Shown: piece by piece, positions 61,188 to 64,000 of the stretch
How the letters are laid out: the number at the start of each line of letters is the position of its first letter
Numbering within the stretch: position 1 is the stretch's first letter
NCBI GenBank assembly: GCA_014773175.1
Contig: VXCM01001269.1
Span: 1 to 64,000 of the forward strand
DNA length: 64,000 nucleotides
DNA from: Lucifuga dentata
Lineage: Eukaryota; Chordata; Actinopteri; Ophidiiformes; Bythitidae
Direction: 5' to 3'
The notes under the pieces: generated by a model
What the model was told of the DNA's origin: nothing
Database searches by the model: none
The model's input: only the letters and a program-made list of their open reading frames with translations
Program-made: the position numbers and the translations under genes

Positions 61188-63579
61188 CCTGCAGTCTTTA
61201 CTGCTGCTGAGTGTGTGTTAATGAACACTACAGCAAAGTGTAACACCTGGGGAGACAGGAAATTGGGTGTGAGTTGGAAGTGGGGATATTATACCTCCTC
61301 CTTACACATAAGATTAAACCTAACACATGCATAACATAAAACCTTATAATAAGGTTTTTAGCGAGTTTTTTCTCCTCTTAGATCTTGGTCAGGGTCGCTA
61401 ATGTGTGGGCCTGTGAAGCCTTTTGCGACGTTGTATGTGATACTGCACACATAAACTTGACTTCCCTTAGTTCAGATATGAATAACACCACAAAAGATGA
61501 GGGAAAGAGAGAGGGGAAGAAATGGAAAAATGAAAGGTGATGAAGAAACAGAATCTCAGAGGTTTGGTGGAGGTCTTTCTGCTGTTCGGCTCCCCAGCAT
61601 ACTTATACCCNCCCCCCCCCCCCCCAGGGCAGTTTTTTCAGCTTTACAGGATTTTTCTGTTGGTTATTTGGGGTCATATTGGATATGTGTGTGTGTGTTT
61701 AAAATGAAGAACTTTGAATTAGGAAGCACAGTACAGTACGGATATCTAGGTCATTGTTCTCAGACGATATACTTGCCCCACAAACTTTAGAGACGCAGTG
61801 TTGAACTCTAATCTGTGAAGGCATGTTATTATACATGTGTATGCCAACACGTTCACAAACCTGCAGGCCTTCACCGCACATCATTTTTCACGCAAACACA
61901 ATTGCCGTGTTTCCTATCTCTTCTCGCAGTCAGACCGTGAGCTCATTCACAAAAAAAAAAAAAAAAAANAAAAAAAAAAAAAAAAAGTCTTCAAAGTGCA
62001 CATTTGGCCATGCATACACACAAATTAATGTGCAACCCTAGTACACTTGCCTGTATACCCTTGTGTGTGTGTTAGTGTCTAATTCTGGTGAGACGGTGGA
62101 GAGGAGGATGCCTGGGGAAGATGAGCTGAGCAGGGATCAGCCAGAGGACAGGGGTTAATATAATTATCCTGCTAAAACCTTGAGACTGAAAGAACATCAT
62201 TAGTCATAGCAAGAAGAAAGCTCCCCCAGCCGCAGGCCAGAGGAGGAGAGGAAAGGAGGTGAGGAGAGGAAAGGAGGGCTTCAAAACACACCAGTGCACT
62301 TAGCAAGACAATTAGTACAAGGACTAAAACTTGAGGATCCTTATTAAAAAAATAGAAAGGACAGTGTTTATGTGCTCACAGCTCCAGTAAAAACAGCTTC
62401 ACTTGCTCACTAATTATGGTATTTTGCTTTAATAACTTCTGTTCTAAATGAATTACATGTGGTAAAATGGCTCAGAAATTAGATTCTTCTCAGTGGCTGC
62501 ACTAGGAAATGAATCGAGCAATAATGTCGACGTGGTTTTCGAACGTACCCCACTGAGGGCCCAGACCAGGCACACACACGAGTTTTTATTCCACCCCAAA
62601 ACTACAGCAGAGGATTTACTGACTATTCCACTTCTAGTTTCAGTTCAGATACGTGCATCATTAATTAATAGTTCAACCTGTGCTTTTTTCTGCTGCGAGT
62701 CAAAATATAACATGGGCTACATGATGATCTATTCTAACCGTGTTTTGAGTAGTGACTTCATGCTGCAAAAATGACATTAATACATTGCCAAATTTTTGAG
62801 AATGGTCTTGATGGACACTGTAGCTCCACAATGCAAATGAAAAATTGTGGGGGTTTCCATGCATATCTCAGAAAACACAAAAAAAGACAGGAAATTCATG
62901 AAAATACACCACCAGCCTTAACATGATACTGGCAAATAGTGTCATGCAACCATTTTCCCTTATGTTCCCAACCATGTTCCCTTATTCATAAATGCCTGTT
63001 TCCAGCCTCTTTTATGTTTGTCTTGAAAGAGGTGTTATTACAGTATTTCCTTATTTACATGTCAGGGAAGCGATTCATAAAACACATCATCATGCAAAAA
63101 TTAAGACCTGTTTCGGTCTGGTAGTAAATTTTTGCGGTGTCAAATCTAGATGACGGTATTTGTCCCACATCTGTTAGTGATCAATAAATCTGATATGTTG
63201 ACAATTAAGCCCACTCGATGGATAAGTTGTGTGTTTTTAAATGGCAAACTTTGATCTGATCTCACGTACATTTTAGTGGCACTGCACCTCTTCCTCAAGC
63301 CTCATCTTCTCTCAACTCTGTGTCTTTCTCTTGCACAACACACACACACACACCTCCTATGCGCCGGAATCCCAGTGTGTGGATTTTTTACCTCTCTTAT
63401 ATTAGTATCAAGCTCTTAAAAGGAATCTTAAAAGCTCTTAAAAGAATCTTTGGAAAAAAACATGATTTTTCCAAAGTATCAGAGTATTGATGGCCATCAG
63501 TGTCAATACATTCTTGTATGCTAACTGCCAAAACTGTATAAAAGAAAACTGTATATAATACATAGTACAGCAGTATACT

Positions 63580-64000
63580 GTAGCACTGGGCAATAAATCA
63601 ATTTAATTGATTAATTTGATTTTATGTTTTGGCACGATGTGTAAAATGGCTGAATCACCAAATCAAGATTTAAAAAAAAACAAACTAATATCTAACTATT
63701 TTTAACAGGGGAAATGCGGCAGCGGGTCGCTCTCTGTCAAAGAAGCCCTTTTGTGCGTTAAACCTACCAATCAATCGTCCGTCAAGTTCCTTGATACCAT
63801 GCCCACAAAGCTTTCAGCAGGTCAGACGTGCTGTCAGAATGCCAACAAACACTTAGACTGAAGGTGAGCTCGTGCCTAAAAAAGGTAATGTCACTTCAGT
63901 GAGTTGGTTTTGCGCTTCACAGCATCGAGCAAACCAACGTGGTCTGTAAACTTTGTAGACGCTTCAGCTACTAAAACTAGCAGCGCTACAAATGTATTTC
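63580..64000 (+). mobile_element. Decayed BED-finger hAT transposase, start only
   Basis: From 63,866 the plus strand reads ELVPKKGNVTSVSWF, then in a shifted frame EQTNVVCKLCR and in another ATKTSSATNVF. This is the order seen at the N-terminus of ZBED-type hAT transposases, where a BED zinc finger has CxxC followed by ATKTSxTxNLFxHL. At least two frameshifts are present, so the copy is dead as assembled. It runs off the window. The sequence near 63,583 (CACTGGGCAATAAATC) may be its terminus. Confidence 0.55.

Larger units (their letters stand above)
53587..64000. other. ntng2 intron upstream of LE1, open to the right
   Basis: At least 10 kb with no laminin N-terminal domain exon on either strand, so the preceding exon must lie beyond the window. 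It holds two RepA copies, one hAT element, GA/T/A microsatellites, an N gap and the BED-finger hAT fragment at the edge. Confidence 0.6.

Noticed and set aside
53587..64000. Search for the ntng2 laminin N-terminal domain exon
   Set aside because: No minus-strand stretch of the expected size or motif was found. The frames present are low-complexity or repeat-derived, so the exon is placed outside the window.

Overview
The window is vertebrate nuclear DNA, most likely from a percomorph teleost. It has GT-AG introns, a split gene of ordinary vertebrate type, dense CA/GA/T microsatellites, short hAT and other inverted-repeat DNA transposons, and an L2/Rex1-like LINE scrap. Bacterial-style ORFs are meaningless here. 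I rebuilt the genes from splice sites, intron phase and family similarity. Similarity statements come from memory of the families, not from a search.

Two genes lie tail to tail. On the plus strand at about 3.47-8.37 kb is a complete 8-exon dolpp1 gene (dolichyldiphosphatase 1, ER membrane, 238 residues), with its 3' UTR running to about 9.1-9.8 kb. On the minus strand, from beyond the right edge down to 30,999, is the 3' two thirds of a netrin-G gene, best matched to ntng2. The exons found encode the LE1, LE2 and LE3 laminin-EGF domains, a C-terminal EGF-like module and a GPI-anchor signal. The laminin N-terminal domain and signal peptide are not in the window. In human, DOLPP1 and NTNG2 both lie on 9q34, so the pairing fits.

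The notable part is between LE1 and LE2 (36.3-53.4 kb), the place of the alternatively spliced unknown domain of netrin-Gs. Six candidate exons fit there with matching intron phases. They are a 30-nt microexon that completes LE1, a 1,575-nt exon coding a very acidic Glu/Asp-rich repeat, a 473-nt Ser/Thr/Pro/Glu-rich exon, two short charged exons (101 and 113 nt), and a 75-nt exon. If all are used they insert 789 residues before LE2. In this assembly the acidic exon carries two indels that together keep the frame but leave an in-frame stop between them.

The 9.8-31 kb interval has no active gene that I can support. It holds a decayed cul1-like cullin retrocopy (17.84-18.20 kb), a LINE reverse-transcriptase remnant (20.09-20.60 kb), a hAT element with 8-bp target duplications (22.96-23.77 kb), a long palindrome (28.13-28.23 kb) and a miRNA-like hairpin (13.49-13.56 kb). 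A TTAA-flanked inverted-repeat family (called RepA here) occurs about eight times across the window. A decayed BED-finger hAT transposase begins at the right edge.

There are three long N gaps (23,033-23,294; 42,375-42,475; 61,109-61,187). About 27 single Ns also occur, at least ten of them separating exact tandem copies of about 30-70 bases, which looks like unmerged contig overlaps rather than biology.
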